From: Deltaproteobacteria bacterium
Lineage (GTDB): Bacteria; Desulfobacterota; Dissulfuribacteria; Dissulfuribacterales; QOAL01
NCBI GenBank assembly: GCA_015494395.1
Contig: WGBG01000189.1
Span: 1-43,320 of the forward strand
Reading direction: 5' to 3'
Length of the DNA: 43,320 nt
Shown here: positions 1 to 8,812 of the stretch, in pieces
Numbering within the stretch: the stretch's first letter is position 1
Layout of the letters: every line of letters starts with the position of its first letter
Program-made: the position numbers and the translations under genes
Notes under the pieces: model-generated
What the model saw: the letters and a program-made list of their open reading frames with translations, nothing else
Databases searched by the model: none
Told to the model about the DNA's origin: nothing

Positions 1-149
1 ATATCAATTATAACTTTCCAGTTTTGAAACCCTTCGGGATTGCCGTATTTACTGCATCTCCTTTGTCAGTGGAATTCCCATATAGCCGACTATTATGGGA
101 ATTCCCCTTTCGCGGATATGCAGCAAATCCGACAATCGCTCAATTTAGG
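1..149 (-). mobile_element. MITE family B copy, cut by window start
   Basis: This is a member of the roughly 210-bp family B, in reverse orientation and missing its left end because the window begins inside it. Its right terminus reads CGCTCAATTTAGG. The central imperfect palindrome around GAATTCCCATA/TATGGGAATTC is present. The element ends 8 bp downstream of the stop codon of the histidine kinase gene, so its hairpin could end or stabilise that transcript. The open frame across it is a repeat artefact. Confidence 0.85.
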
Positions 150-157
150 TTATACAC

Positions 158-2548
158 TTATGGGATGCTCTCCTTAATAGCCTTTAACAAGGTAGCTTCA
201 AGTTCAAGGGCAGTGCATGGCTTTTTTAGAAATCCATCTGCATCACGTCCAATCTTCTCCTTATATTTATCTTCACTGTACCCACTTGAAAGTACAATAC
301 AGGCTTGGGGATAGATTTGTCGCAAAACCTGAAGCACCTCCACCCCACTCATATCCGGCATAGTGATATCAAGTATTACAGCTGTAAACTGCTCTGGATT
401 ATCCTCAAATACCTTTATTGCCTCACCACCGTTAATGGCAATAGTAACTTTGAAACCAAAACTCTCAAGGAGCTGACACATTACATCCCGGACATCAGCC
501 TCGTCATCTACAAGCAGTATTCTCCGGCCTTTAAATGAAGATGCCAATTCAGAATCAACACCAATATCCGGTGCACCCTGGCTGCCTTTACCCTTTCTTG
601 CACTACCCTGAAGGAGTCTCTTCTGCATATCATTAGAAGCTGGGAAAAGCACTCGGACTACGGTACCCCTGCCCACATCACTATCAACACGGATAATGCC
701 ATTATGACCACGCACAATACCAAGGAGTGCAGCAAGTCCAAGCCCCCGACCTGAAAACTTGGTAGTAAAAAAAGGTTCAAACATCCTTGCTATTGTCTTG
801 TTATCCATTCCTGCACCACTATCTTCCACTTCAAACCAGACATATGGCCCAGGCATGGCATCATGGTCAAAATAGACTTTGTTCAGGTATGCAAGGTCCA
901 CTTCCATCACACCGCTACGTACAAAAATATCTCCTGGACGGTCTTCCAATGCCTCTGAAGCATTAACAATCAAGTTCATCACCACTTGGCGCATCTGACT
1001 TACATCACCCATGATATCAGGCAGATTATCGTCAAGCTCCAACACCAATCTGGCCTTTTTAGAGATAACACTCTCAAGCAGTTCGCACATCTCCCTTACA
1101 ACCCGGCTGATGTTAACCGGTTCCACAACAAAATGACCACAACCAGAATATGCAAGCATTTGGGCAGTAAGTTCAGCAGCCTTCTGGGAGGCACTCCGGA
1201 CCCGTTGAATGTATTTCTTCAAAGGTGAATCCGGCTCTAGCTTCATGAGGCAGAGTTCCATATTACCCATAATACCCATCAGCAGGTTATTAAAATCATG
1301 GGCAATACCCCCGGCAAGCACACCAAGGCTCTCAAGTTTCTGGGAATGAAGCATTTTCTCCTGGAGTTCCTGCTCCCTCTTCCAGGCATCTTTCTGGGCC
1401 TGAATATCTTCCAGCGCCAGGATGATCCCCTCCTGGGGTTCTTCAGAGTTCACAAAGGCTGCAGAATAGACACACCAGACATACTCTCCATCCTTATTCC
1501 TGAGCCTTACCTCGCCCCTGGAATATCCACGGCGGGACAACTCACTGAAAATGCGTCCTCCAAACTCCTGATATTCCTCCAAAGATCGAAAAATAATCTC
1601 CAGGCTGTGTCCCTGGATCTCACCAGGGAAATATCCCAGCAGTTTTTCACAAGCAGGGTTTGTCCAGATTATCTTACGGTCAATAACAAGAAGGATACCA
1701 GAAGAAATGTTATTAAGAATGACATTGAGCTGATTGATTGCCGAGTGGAGTTCCTGCTCGGAAATTACCTGGCGGCTTATATCCCTGGCTATTCCAGCCA
1801 TGCCCTTACGGCTTCCGTCCCGGTTGTAGAAAGGTACCCTTATCACCTCAAAGGTGGAGGATCGGTGATTGTTAAGTTCGATGGTAATCCTTGTACTTGA
1901 TGCTTTCCCACTTTTCCATGCCTCCTCATCAAGTGCTGCACACTTGGCAAAAAAGGCGCGGAAGTGCATGTTGCTCGCAGCAATTTCAAAATCTGTCTTG
2001 CCTACATAATCATCATGCTTTAAATGAAGCAACTGCCTTGTGGCCTTGTTAACAAACTGCCATCTTCCCTCTCCATCTTTCCAACACAGGCAATCTGATT
2101 CTGCATCTGCAAGATATTCCAGGTTAGGGAGCGACGAACCGGCACCGGGACTAATGGAAAAGTCTGAAGAAAGTTCATTAAAAACACACATTCCGCCAAC
2201 CGGGCGTTTATCTTCATTTAGGATAGGATATCTTGTTACCAAAAAATAGGCGTGAACCTTTGAGATATAAAGCCTGCATGATGTAGGCTCCGACTTGGAA
2301 GAGCTATTATCCATAAGAGGACAGGAATAAAAAGGGACTCCCATTTGCCGAAGTGCGTGGTGGCACTCCATTCCCTTGAACTCGTCCTCTGGTATGTCCA
2401 TCAACATGGCCATAGCTTCATTAATTGATGCAATATGGCCATCCAAGTCATGAACGATTACAGGTACGGAAAGGATAGAATAAAGCTGTTCCAGGTCAGG
2501 AATATACTTAAGTACGCCGGACTTCCCTTTATTAGTATCGGCTTTCAT
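158..2548 (-). CDS. PAS-domain hybrid sensor histidine kinase with C-terminal receiver
   Basis: A 796-residue soluble hybrid kinase. An N-terminal PAS-like region (about 20-125) carries several Cys (C62, C76, C91). A second PAS/PAC spans about 140-262 and a third about 265-390. HisKA follows with the phospho-acceptor H417 in the GIAHDFNN motif. HATPase_c has an N box (NLIVNASEA), a G1 box (DSGAGMD) and a G2 box (GRGLGL). A receiver domain (about 675-790) has DDE at its start, the acceptor D727 in ILDITMPD and a conserved KKP near the end. There is no transmembrane segment, so it probably senses a cytoplasmic signal, perhaps redox given the Cys-rich first PAS. No response regulator or output gene is adjacent, so its target is unknown. 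The start is supported by GGGGAG about 9 nt upstream. A family B element lies just past the stop. Confidence 0.93.
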   Translation of the reverse strand: MKADTNKGKSGVLKYIPDLEQLYSILSVPVIVHDLDGHIASINEAMAMLMDIPEDEFKGMECHHALRQMGVPFYSCPLMDNSSSKSEPTSCRLYISKVHAYFLVTRYPILNEDKRPVGGMCVFNELSSDFSISPGAGSSLPNLEYLADAESDCLCWKDGEGRWQFVNKATRQLLHLKHDDYVGKTDFEIAASNMHFRAFFAKCAALDEEAWKSGKASSTRITIELNNHRSSTFEVIRVPFYNRDGSRKGMAGIARDISRQVISEQELHSAINQLNVILNNISSGILLVIDRKIIWTNPACEKLLGYFPGEIQGHSLEIIFRSLEEYQEFGGRIFSELSRRGYSRGEVRLRNKDGEYVWCVYSAAFVNSEEPQEGIILALEDIQAQKDAWKREQELQEKMLHSQKLESLGVLAGGIAHDFNNLLMGIMGNMELCLMKLEPDSPLKKYIQRVRSASQKAAELTAQMLAYSGCGHFVVEPVNISRVVREMCELLESVISKKARLVLELDDNLPDIMGDVSQMRQVVMNLIVNASEALEDRPGDIFVRSGVMEVDLAYLNKVYFDHDAMPGPYVWFEVEDSGAGMDNKTIARMFEPFFTTKFSGRGLGLAALLGIVRGHNGIIRVDSDVGRGTVVRVLFPASNDMQKRLLQGSARKGKGSQGAPDIGVDSELASSFKGRRILLVDDEADVRDVMCQLLESFGFKVTIAINGGEAIKVFEDNPEQFTAVILDITMPDMSGVEVLQVLRQIYPQACIVLSSGYSEDKYKEKIGRDADGFLKKPCTALELEATLLKAIKESIP

Positions 2549-2654
2549 GAAACTTCTCCCCTCTGCAATTTATTTTGTACCTGTTAAGGCTGAGGAATGC
2601 AATACCCTAAATAGTATATGAAATTGGTAGGGGAAATCCGGCAAAAAGGGCCTG

Positions 2655-3005
2655 AACTTTAATGGCAGGCCCCCAGCCATGAAAGTTGGTTCGTATCTAT
2701 TCAGCGTGGTAAATGGTCTTGTTTTGTAGTGACTATGAAGAATTTCGTAGTTTTTCTTGGTGAAGCGCAGCCACAAAATCGCGTCTGTCCGAGCGCGGGA
2801 CGAGCGAGTTTCGCGATTTTGGCTTGAGCGAGCCTTAGAAAAACAAGAAATTGTTCACCGGAACGGAAAAACAAGACCATTTACAAACCACCATTAATAT
2901 ATCGTCATCGTTATTACGCTGCACAGTTACGTTGGTTCAAGGTAGGAAGCTGAAAGCAGACAAGGCTTCTTTTACTTTGAGCCTTGAACTTTCAGCTTTG
3001 AGCTC
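2655..3005 (+). repeat. Repeat family D copy 1, split by a family A insertion
   Basis: Two halves, 2655-2692 and 2931-3005, together match the D copies at 16272-16595 and 40356-40470. The left half contains the hairpin AACTTT...AAAGTT. The right half contains GCTGAAAGC and the terminal AGCTTTCAGCTTTGAGCT type motif (seen here as CTTTCAGCTTTGAGCT). The interrupting family A element duplicated GTTGGTTC. The right end abuts the 3' end of the GGGtGRT gene. Confidence 0.6.
2693..2930 (+). mobile_element. MITE family A copy 1
   Basis: A complete element with left terminus GTATCTATTCAGCG and right terminus GCACAGTTAC, which is the partial inverted complement. It is flanked by a perfect 8-bp direct repeat GTTGGTTC at 2685-2692 and 2931-2938. 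The inside folds on itself (ATGGTCTTGTTTT with AAAACAAGACCAT, and AAATCGCG with CGCGATTTT). It encodes no transposase. A terminal GTA(A/T) plus 8-bp duplications matches what is known of IS66-family elements, so an IS66-type transposase elsewhere in the genome is the likely mover (inference). Confidence 0.9.
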
Positions 3006-3014
3006 TCATACCAG

Positions 3015-4007
3015 TTACGCCTGTGAAAGCGCAACTGAAACTGCAACAGAGGCACCCACCATGGGGTTATTACCCATTCCGATAAAACCCATCATCTCAA
3101 CATGAGCAGGCACGGATGAACTGCCTGCAAACTGTGCATCACAGTGCATGCGTCCCATTGTGTCTGTCATGCCGTAGGAGGCAGGCCCTGCCGCCATGTT
3201 ATCCGGATGGAGCGTGCGCCCTGTACCACCGCCAGAGGCTACTGAGAAGTAATGCTTGCCCTTTTCCCAGCACTCCTTCTTGTATGTCCCTGCCACCGGG
3301 TGCTGGAATCTTGTGGGATTGGTTGAGTTACCGGTTATTGAGACATCCACATCCTCAAGATGGTTAATGGCTACACCCTCGCGCACATCATCTGCACCGT
3401 AACAACGAACCTTTGCCCGCTCACCGGAAGAAAACGGGGTCTCCTTTACAACAGAAAGCTCTCCGGTTTTGTAGTTGAACTTTGTCTCAACATGGGTAAA
3501 GCCGTTCACCCTTGCAATGATATAGGCGGCATCCTTTCCCAGACCATTAAGTATGACCTTGAGCGGCGCCTTACGGACACGGTTGGCGGAATTTGCAAGC
3601 CCTATTGCCCCCTCAGCAGCAGCAAAGGACTCATGGCCTGCAATAAAGGCAAAGCAGCGGGTTTTTTCATTAAGAAGACGTGAGGCGAGATTGCCATGGC
3701 CAATGCCGACCTTTCTCTGGTCTGCCACCGAGCCTGGAATACAGAATGCCTGAAGCCCTTCTCCCAGGCTTGCGGCTATCTGCTCTGCAGATGTGTCACC
3801 CTTTTTAAGGGCAATGGCAGCACCAAGGATATATGCCCAGCATGCATTTTCAAAACAGATCGGCTGCACATCCTTGACAATACTGTAAACATCAACTCCC
3901 TTGGCAAGGCTCATCTCCCGTGCCTGCTCAAGGCTCTCTATACCATATTTTTCAAGCACCGGCGTAATTTGCGGTATTCTCTGATCATATCCTTCAAAAA
4001 GGGCCAT
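3015..4007 (-). CDS. GGGtGRT protein
   Basis: A 330-residue protein carrying the signature GGGTGRT (in VASGGGTGRTLHPDN), which names an uncharacterised family found mainly in anaerobes. No signal peptide or membrane segment is visible, so it is probably cytoplasmic. It lies 10 bp downstream of a NifU-like Fe-S scaffold gene with a clear ribosome binding site (GGAGG) before its ATG. The two are almost certainly co-transcribed. The constant pairing of this family with a scaffold-like protein suggests a role in Fe-S or other metallocluster handling, but no reaction is established. The length appears complete. Confidence 0.9.
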   Translation of the reverse strand: MALFEGYDQRIPQITPVLEKYGIESLEQAREMSLAKGVDVYSIVKDVQPICFENACWAYILGAAIALKKGDTSAEQIAASLGEGLQAFCIPGSVADQRKVGIGHGNLASRLLNEKTRCFAFIAGHESFAAAEGAIGLANSANRVRKAPLKVILNGLGKDAAYIIARVNGFTHVETKFNYKTGELSVVKETPFSSGERAKVRCYGADDVREGVAINHLEDVDVSITGNSTNPTRFQHPVAGTYKKECWEKGKHYFSVASGGGTGRTLHPDNMAAGPASYGMTDTMGRMHCDAQFAGSSSVPAHVEMMGFIGMGNNPMVGASVAVSVALSQA

Positions 4008-4017
4008 GATTAACCTC

Positions 4018-4710
4018 CTACTCCTTGCGGGGATCTATTGTCTTTACAGCATCATTAAAACGGCCATACACACCTGACGCCTTTTCAAAGGCCTCACCAG
4101 GCTCAACACCCTGCTTGATATGTTCCATCATGATACCCAGGTTAACAAACTTGTAACCTATAATCTCGTCATTATCATCAAGCCCAAGCTCCATGATATA
4201 ACCCTCTGCTGTTTCCAGATAGCGGGGACCTTTGACAGCAGTCCCGTAGGTGGTGCCTATAACGCTGCGTGAGCCCTTGCCAAGGTCTTCAAATCCTGCA
4301 CCTACTGGAAGGCCGCCAGCAGAAAATGCCGACTGGCTGCGGCCATAGACTATCTGCAGAAACAGCTCCCGCATGGCAGTATTGATGGCATCGCAGACCA
4401 GATCTGTGTTAAGCGCCTCAAGGATTGTCTTGGAAGGGAGTATCTCCGAGGCCATGGCTGCAGAATGGGTCATGCCTGTACAGCCAATGGTTTCAATCAG
4501 TGCCTCTTCAATAATGCCGTCTTTTATATTAAGAGTCAGCTTACATGCCCCCTGCTGCGGAGCGCACCAGCCAACTCCGTGGGTCAGGCCGCTGATGTCC
4601 TCGATCTTTTTGGCCTGTACCATTGCCCCCTCTTCAGGGATAGGCGCAGGTCCGTGATTAGTTCCCAGTGCAACCCTGCACATGGACTCCACATTTGATG
4701 CGTACTTCAT
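4018..4710 (-). CDS. NifU-like iron-sulfur cluster scaffold protein (GGGtGRT partner)
   Basis: A 230-residue protein whose N-terminal half resembles the IscU/NifU_N fold. It has a Cys-containing segment HGVGWCAPQQGACKL (about 45-60), a second segment ETIGCTGMTHSAAMAS (about 75-95) like the IscU GCxxS region, and a C-terminal extension unique to this subfamily. It would provide Cys ligands for a transient [Fe-S] cluster. It is the first gene of a two-gene minus-strand unit with the GGGtGRT gene. No iscS, sufBC or nif gene is adjacent, so it is not in an ordinary Isc/Suf operon. The family assignment is firm; the substrate is unknown. Confidence 0.85.
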   Translation of the reverse strand: MKYASNVESMCRVALGTNHGPAPIPEEGAMVQAKKIEDISGLTHGVGWCAPQQGACKLTLNIKDGIIEEALIETIGCTGMTHSAAMASEILPSKTILEALNTDLVCDAINTAMRELFLQIVYGRSQSAFSAGGLPVGAGFEDLGKGSRSVIGTTYGTAVKGPRYLETAEGYIMELGLDDNDEIIGYKFVNLGIMMEHIKQGVEPGEAFEKASGVYGRFNDAVKTIDPRKE

Positions 4711-4771
4711 AGTCGGTCTCCTAAATTATTTTTCAAAACAGTAATTATTTCGTATGCTAAAGAAATTTTTA

Positions 4772-4831
4772 CCTAGATTGAGCGATTGTCGTATTTGCTG
4801 CAGATCCGCATTTTGAAACGCTCAATCTAGG
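4772..4831 (+). mobile_element. Internally deleted family B element (60 bp)
   Basis: Both 13-bp termini are intact and perfectly inverted (CCTAGATTGAGCG and CGCTCAATCTAGG), but about 150 bp of the usual interior is gone. The join is between GCAGATCCGC and TTTTGAAACGC. I find no matching target duplication. It ends 2 bp before the stop codon of glgX. Confidence 0.85.
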
Positions 4832-4833
4832 AT

Positions 4834-6954
4834 TCATTTTGGCTGAATGCTCCATGGCCTGCTTTCAAAGATCACCACACTGCGAGGCCCTGCCGTGTAG
4901 CCATTTTGCTCATAAGGCATCTGTTCATCCGGCAGTTTTATGTCATCCGGTGATTCTTTCATGGTATCCACGGCAAGAGCCCACCGGAACACAGGATCGT
5001 CAGGGAGAAGTGACCTTATGGCCACCTCCTCCATGTTGCATATCACATGAATATCAGGCTCATTATCTTCCATGCCACCCATTGTAAAGGCAATAAACCT
5101 GGTTTCAGGGTCGTCCCAGGGCCTGCTTCCAGGCTTGACGCCATGCCATTCAATGTCCTGTACCCCGCGGCAGTTTTTCCACTCACCAGTAAGAAAGTAC
5201 TTTCTTCTAAGAGCAGGATGCCGCTTCCTGAAGGCTATAATCTCCCTTGCAAAACGGAGTATATCACCATTTTCCTGGACAAGGTCCCAGTCAAACCAGC
5301 TGAGCTCATTGTCCTGGCAGTAACAGTTATTGTTGCCCTGCTGGGTTCGAAGCACCTCATCCCCGGCAAGAATCATTGGAACACCTTGGCTTAACATAAG
5401 AAGTGCCATAAAATTCTTCACCTGCCTGCGCCTCAGTGCCAGTATCTCCGGGTCGTCTGTGTCACCCTCCACACCGCAGTTCCAGCTGTAGTTGGTGTCA
5501 CTCCCATCCCGGTTATCCTCGCCATTGGCCTCGTTATGTTTCCTGTTATAGCTCACCAGGTCGTACATGGTAAAGCCGTCATGGCAGGTTACAAAGTTTA
5601 CACTGTTTCGGGGAAACCGACCGGACTGCTGATACAGATCGCTGCTCCCTGCTATCCTGGTGGCCACCTGGTCAATAAGCCCACGATCTCCGCGCACAAA
5701 CTGCCTGATAACATCACGATACAGCCCATTCCACTCCTGCCACCTGAAACCGGGAAACCCCCCAACCTGATACAGCCCTCCCGCATCCCATGCCTCTGCC
5801 ACAATGCGGCTTCCGGCAAGCTGCGGCGAGAACTCAATACTCCACACAACAGGTGCATGATACATGGGACGGGTATCCTCACCCCTTGCCATAACGCTTG
5901 CAAGGTCGAATCGGAAACCGTCAACATGAAAAGTGTGTACCCAGTATTCCAGGCACTCCCGAATAAACGCGGTAACCAGCGGATGATTGCAGTTTATTGT
6001 GTTGCCGCAACCTGTAAAATCCAGGTATTTTCTCCGATCATGAGGGTCAAGATGATAAAATGCCCTGTTTCCAAGCCCCTTGAAATTTATCACAGGGCCG
6101 TCTTCCCCACCCTCGGCGGTATGATTAAAGACCACGTCTATGATCACCCCGATACCTGCCCTGTGAAAAGCCTTTACCATGTCCCTGAACTGGTCAATAT
6201 GATTTCCATTTTCAGGTTCTATGCAGTAACCGGGATGGGGTGCAAAAAAACTGTGGGGGCTGTATCCCCAGTAGTTGTGAAGGCCGCGCTCCCATGCACC
6301 CTTTGGCACATCCTGCTCATCAAATGCCATTACAGGCAGGAGTTCAACATCAGTAACACCAAGCTCTTTCAGGTATGGAATCTTTTCAATTACACCTGAA
6401 TAGGTTCCGGGATGCCGCACCCCTGACGAAGGATGACGGGTAAATCCTCCAACGTGCATCTCATAGATAACTGCATCACCGGTACTGCGGTCAAGGGGCA
6501 CATCACCTTCCCAGTCATAGGTATCAACCGGTGGAACCCTTGCCCGCATGGATGGCACGTAACCGGCATCAGGATCCATTGCCTTAAGCCTGTCCCATAA
6601 CGAATCTGTAACAAGCTTTGCCCAGGGGTCCAGAAGCTCACGCCTCTTGTCAAACCTGAAGCCTGTATGCCTGGTGTCACCTGGCCCGTCCACCCGCCAG
6701 GTGTAGCTTGTCTCAGGCCCTATGCCCTCTACATAAATATGCCAAAAATAGAAAGTCTTGTTATTTTCCGGGTCAAGCTCTATGACTGCAAAAGGCCTGG
6801 GGGCATCATGACTGTCGTAGAACAGAAGCTCCACAGCAGTTGCATGCCTTGAAAAGATGCAGAAATTGGTTCCCTTTCCGTCACAGCTTGCCCCCATTGG
6901 GAAACGGGTGCCTGGTCGTGTGTTTATCTCCTTCATGTTCAAATCGGCTGGCAT
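4834..6954 (-). CDS. glgX: Glycogen debranching enzyme GlgX (isoamylase-type, GH13)
   Basis: A 706-residue glycoside hydrolase that cleaves alpha-1,6 branches of glycogen limit dextrins in the cytoplasm. An N-terminal CBM48/isoamylase-N domain (about 10-150) precedes the GH13 barrel. Visible motifs are region I DVVFNH, region II GFRFDLAS with the nucleophile Asp, region III VAEAWD with the acid/base Glu, and region IV FVTCHDG. The length is typical of GlgX. Its ATG overlaps the stop of the upstream lipoprotein gene (TGATG), indicating translational coupling. The stop lies 2 bp from a shortened family B element. No other glycogen genes are in the window. Confidence 0.93.
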   Translation of the reverse strand: MPADLNMKEINTRPGTRFPMGASCDGKGTNFCIFSRHATAVELLFYDSHDAPRPFAVIELDPENNKTFYFWHIYVEGIGPETSYTWRVDGPGDTRHTGFRFDKRRELLDPWAKLVTDSLWDRLKAMDPDAGYVPSMRARVPPVDTYDWEGDVPLDRSTGDAVIYEMHVGGFTRHPSSGVRHPGTYSGVIEKIPYLKELGVTDVELLPVMAFDEQDVPKGAWERGLHNYWGYSPHSFFAPHPGYCIEPENGNHIDQFRDMVKAFHRAGIGVIIDVVFNHTAEGGEDGPVINFKGLGNRAFYHLDPHDRRKYLDFTGCGNTINCNHPLVTAFIRECLEYWVHTFHVDGFRFDLASVMARGEDTRPMYHAPVVWSIEFSPQLAGSRIVAEAWDAGGLYQVGGFPGFRWQEWNGLYRDVIRQFVRGDRGLIDQVATRIAGSSDLYQQSGRFPRNSVNFVTCHDGFTMYDLVSYNRKHNEANGEDNRDGSDTNYSWNCGVEGDTDDPEILALRRRQVKNFMALLMLSQGVPMILAGDEVLRTQQGNNNCYCQDNELSWFDWDLVQENGDILRFAREIIAFRKRHPALRRKYFLTGEWKNCRGVQDIEWHGVKPGSRPWDDPETRFIAFTMGGMEDNEPDIHVICNMEEVAIRSLLPDDPVFRWALAVDTMKESPDDIKLPDEQMPYEQNGYTAGPRSVVIFESRPWSIQPK

Positions 6955-7481
6955 CAGGAAGGCGGGAATGATCTTAATATGTATGCCACAGACTCATTTA
7001 CGCCCTTTCGCATCTTGTCACCTATTGAGTAGTTATGCATGAAACCAACCCCAATGCCCCGCCATATCAGTTCCCCGGTCTTGCCGTCAAAGATATCAAT
7101 AAACAGGGTCACCTTGCCCGCCTTGGAATAGTCGTATCTTCCTGCAGGCCCAAGCCAGGTATTGTCGTGTACCCTTCCTGAGCGTGTAAGTCTCATTGCC
7201 TGTTTCACACCTGCGTATGTTGCAACCTTGAAATCCGTTGGGCCTGATTCCCTGAGCTCAAAACCCTTGAGGCGCAACACCATATCAACAGCTTCATGCA
7301 CCATCTTCTTGATTTCAGGATAACTCTCAAGCCTGTCATCAGGGGCATCAAGGTGTTCCCAGGAATATGTCTTAAGTCCCTTGAAGGAAACAGATGGATC
7401 ATAAACCGTATCCACAGAGACCCTGGAACATGAGGCATTGATAAAGAGCAGGGGAATTAAAAGAAAATAAAAATATTTCAT
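6954..7481 (-). CDS. DUF4136-type lipoprotein
   Basis: A 175-residue predicted lipoprotein. The chosen start gives MKYFYFLLIPLLFINASC, a signal peptide ending in a lipobox Cys at residue 18. The longer frame from 7517 would put 12 uncharged and polar residues in front of the signal and is disfavoured. The mature part matches the DUF4136 pattern: an early TYSWE motif, a central segment on a charged helix, and a late GELIWRGIG motif. The function of the family is unknown; it is probably outer-membrane associated and periplasmic. It is the first gene of a two-gene unit and is coupled by TGATG to glgX, a pairing with no obvious functional link. Confidence 0.8.
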   Translation of the reverse strand: MKYFYFLLIPLLFINASCSRVSVDTVYDPSVSFKGLKTYSWEHLDAPDDRLESYPEIKKMVHEAVDMVLRLKGFELRESGPTDFKVATYAGVKQAMRLTRSGRVHDNTWLGPAGRYDYSKAGKVTLFIDIFDGKTGELIWRGIGVGFMHNYSIGDKMRKGVNESVAYILRSFPPS

Positions 7482-7576
7482 AATGTACCTACTGCGCCAA
7501 GCATTATTTGCGATCATCGTAAGGAGGTTAGCGGCCCCATTTCCTGAAAGCTTAGAAGCCGCTTACAACTATTGTA

Positions 7577-8016
7577 GTAACTGTTCAGCGTATTGATATT
7601 ATAAAGTTCCTAGATTGAGCGATTGTCGGATTTGCTGCAGATCCGCGAAAGAGGAATTCCCATAATATAGTCGGCTATATGGGGATTCCTCTGACAAAGG
7701 AGATGCAGTAAATACGGCATTCCGGAAGGGTTTCAAAACTGGAAAGCGATAATAGACATAACTCTTTTTAATTTCATTAAAAAAAATAATTTTCCAGATT
7801 TTGAAACGCTCAATCTAGGAAGTTGATAATTGGTCTTGTTTTTCCGTTCCGGAGAACAATTTCTTGTTTTTCTAAGGCTCGCTACGCCAAAATCGCGAAA
7901 CTCGCTCGTACCTCGCTCAGACAGACGCGATTTTCTGGCTGCGCTTCCCCAAGAAAAACTACGAAATTCTTCAAAGTCACTCCAAAACAAGACCAATTAT
8001 CACGCTGAATAGATAC
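7577..8016 (-). mobile_element. MITE family A copy 2, interrupted by a family B element
   Basis: Begins GTAACTGTTCAGCG and ends CGCTGAATAGATAC. It is flanked by a perfect 8-bp target duplication CTATTGTA (7569-7576 and 8017-8024). The apparent length is doubled because a family B element (7609-7819) sits inside it. Removing B and one copy of AAGTT restores a normal A element of about 225 bp. It occupies the shared upstream region of the DUF4136-glgX unit. Confidence 0.92.
7609..7819 (+). mobile_element. MITE family B, full-length, nested in family A
   Basis: A complete 211-bp element with perfect 13-bp terminal inverted repeats CCTAGATTGAGCG/CGCTCAATCTAGG and a 5-bp target duplication AAGTT (7604-7608 and 7820-7824). 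The first two thirds fold into a long hairpin centred on the GAATTCCCATA/TATGGGGATTC-like palindrome. The last third makes a second hairpin (TTTCAAAACTGGAAA with TTTCCAGATTTTGAAA). There is no coding capacity. CCT-starting termini with 5-bp AT-rich duplications resemble IS1380-family elements such as ISEcp1 (inference). Confidence 0.93.
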
Positions 8017-8084
8017 CTATTGTAAAGGTTAATAAACTATTATGGAACAGAAAATTCAAACATGACGCGATTCCCCCTGAAAAC

Positions 8085-8122
8085 AGAAGGGGCAGACCGT
8101 AACAAGACAGTCTGCCCCTTCT
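8085..8122 (-). terminator. Terminator hairpin after the collagen-like gene
   Basis: A perfect 13-bp inverted repeat AGAAGGGGCAGAC / GTCTGCCCCTTCT with a 12-nt loop, followed on the minus strand by GTTTTC. It lies 37 bp downstream of the collagen-like gene's stop codon. The T-tract is short, so termination may be partial. Confidence 0.65.
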
Positions 8123-8158
8123 ACCCATTGGGTTCTTACCTGTCAGAAGGCCAATCTG

Positions 8159-8782
8159 TTACTCTTTAGCCTTCTTGGTCTTGGCAGTGCTCTTGGCAGC
8201 AGTACCCTTGGGACCTCTTGGTCCACGTGGTCCACGCTCGCCAGGATCACCCTTTTCACCCTTGGGTCCCGGAGGTCCCTCCGGCCCAGGCGGGCCTTGC
8301 GGTCCTTCCGGACCTGGTGGTCCCTGTGGTCCCTCTGGGCCTGGAGGTCCTTGTGGACCTTCAGGACCTGGAGGCCCAGGCTCACCCTTGTCACCCTTGG
8401 GACCTGGTTCTCCCTTAGGTCCCTGCGGTCCTTCTGGCCCAGGCGGGCCCTGCGGTCCTTCCGGACCTGGAGGTCCAGGCTCGCCCTGAGGTCCTGGTTC
8501 ACCAGGATCACCCTTATCACCCTTAGGACCAGCAGGTCCAGGCTCTCCCTGCGGGCCTGCAGGACCTGGAGGCCCTGGCTCACCCTGTGGCCCAGCCGGA
8601 CCAGGAGGACCTGGAGGCCCGGGAACACCGGGTTCACCCTTTTCTCCCCGAAGGTCGCCCTTTGCAAGGGCGTCTTTGAGCTCCTGCAACTCCTCTTTTA
8701 TCTGCGCCATTTGCCGGTGTGCCAGTACGCCAAACAGGCTAAGCCCCAGGGCCAGCAGCGCAAGAATGTAAATTAAACCCAT
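8159..8782 (-). CDS. Membrane-anchored collagen-like (Gly-X-Y) repeat protein
   Basis: A 207-residue protein. Residues 1-22 form one hydrophobic helix ([20 protein letters not shown]). Residues 25-41 are a charged, probably coiled-coil helix that could trimerise the chain. Residues 46-195 are about 50 uninterrupted Gly-X-Y triplets rich in [12 protein letters not shown] and GDK. The last 12 residues are a Lys/Ala tail. This is a bacterial collagen triple helix with a membrane anchor; its function is not known. The start at 8782 has a strong ribosome binding site (AAAGGAGG). The longer frame to 8938 begins inside a family B element and lacks one. The family B element ends 22 bp upstream of the ribosome binding site, so the native promoter may have been displaced. 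A hairpin terminator follows. Confidence 0.9.
   Translation of the reverse strand: MGLIYILALLALGLSLFGVLAHRQMAQIKEELQELKDALAKGDLRGEKGEPGVPGPPGPPGPAGPQGEPGPPGPAGPQGEPGPAGPKGDKGDPGEPGPQGEPGPPGPEGPQGPPGPEGPQGPKGEPGPKGDKGEPGPPGPEGPQGPPGPEGPQGPPGPEGPQGPPGPEGPPGPKGEKGDPGERGPRGPRGPKGTAAKSTAKTKKAKE
8290..8500 (-). repeat. 27-bp tandem repeats coding GPPGPEGPQ
   Basis: Inside the collagen-like gene, 9-residue units of the type GPPGPEGPQ are repeated back to back, interrupted by one [15 protein letters not shown] block. The repeats differ mainly at synonymous positions. The tract should be prone to slippage and length variation between strains. Confidence 0.75.
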
Positions 8783-8812
8783 AAATCCTCCTTTCCCAGA
8801 GATAAATTTCAA

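Noticed and set aside
7733-8012. 60-90 codon frames inside family A copies (also at 16327-16570)
   Set aside because: The same translation recurs only because the repeat is conserved; it is a hairpin sequence, differs in frame between copies and shows no ribosome binding site.
8143-8776. Open frames on both strands overlapping the collagen-like gene
   Set aside because: They are low-complexity shadows of the GC-rich 9-bp periodic repeat, without start signals of their own.
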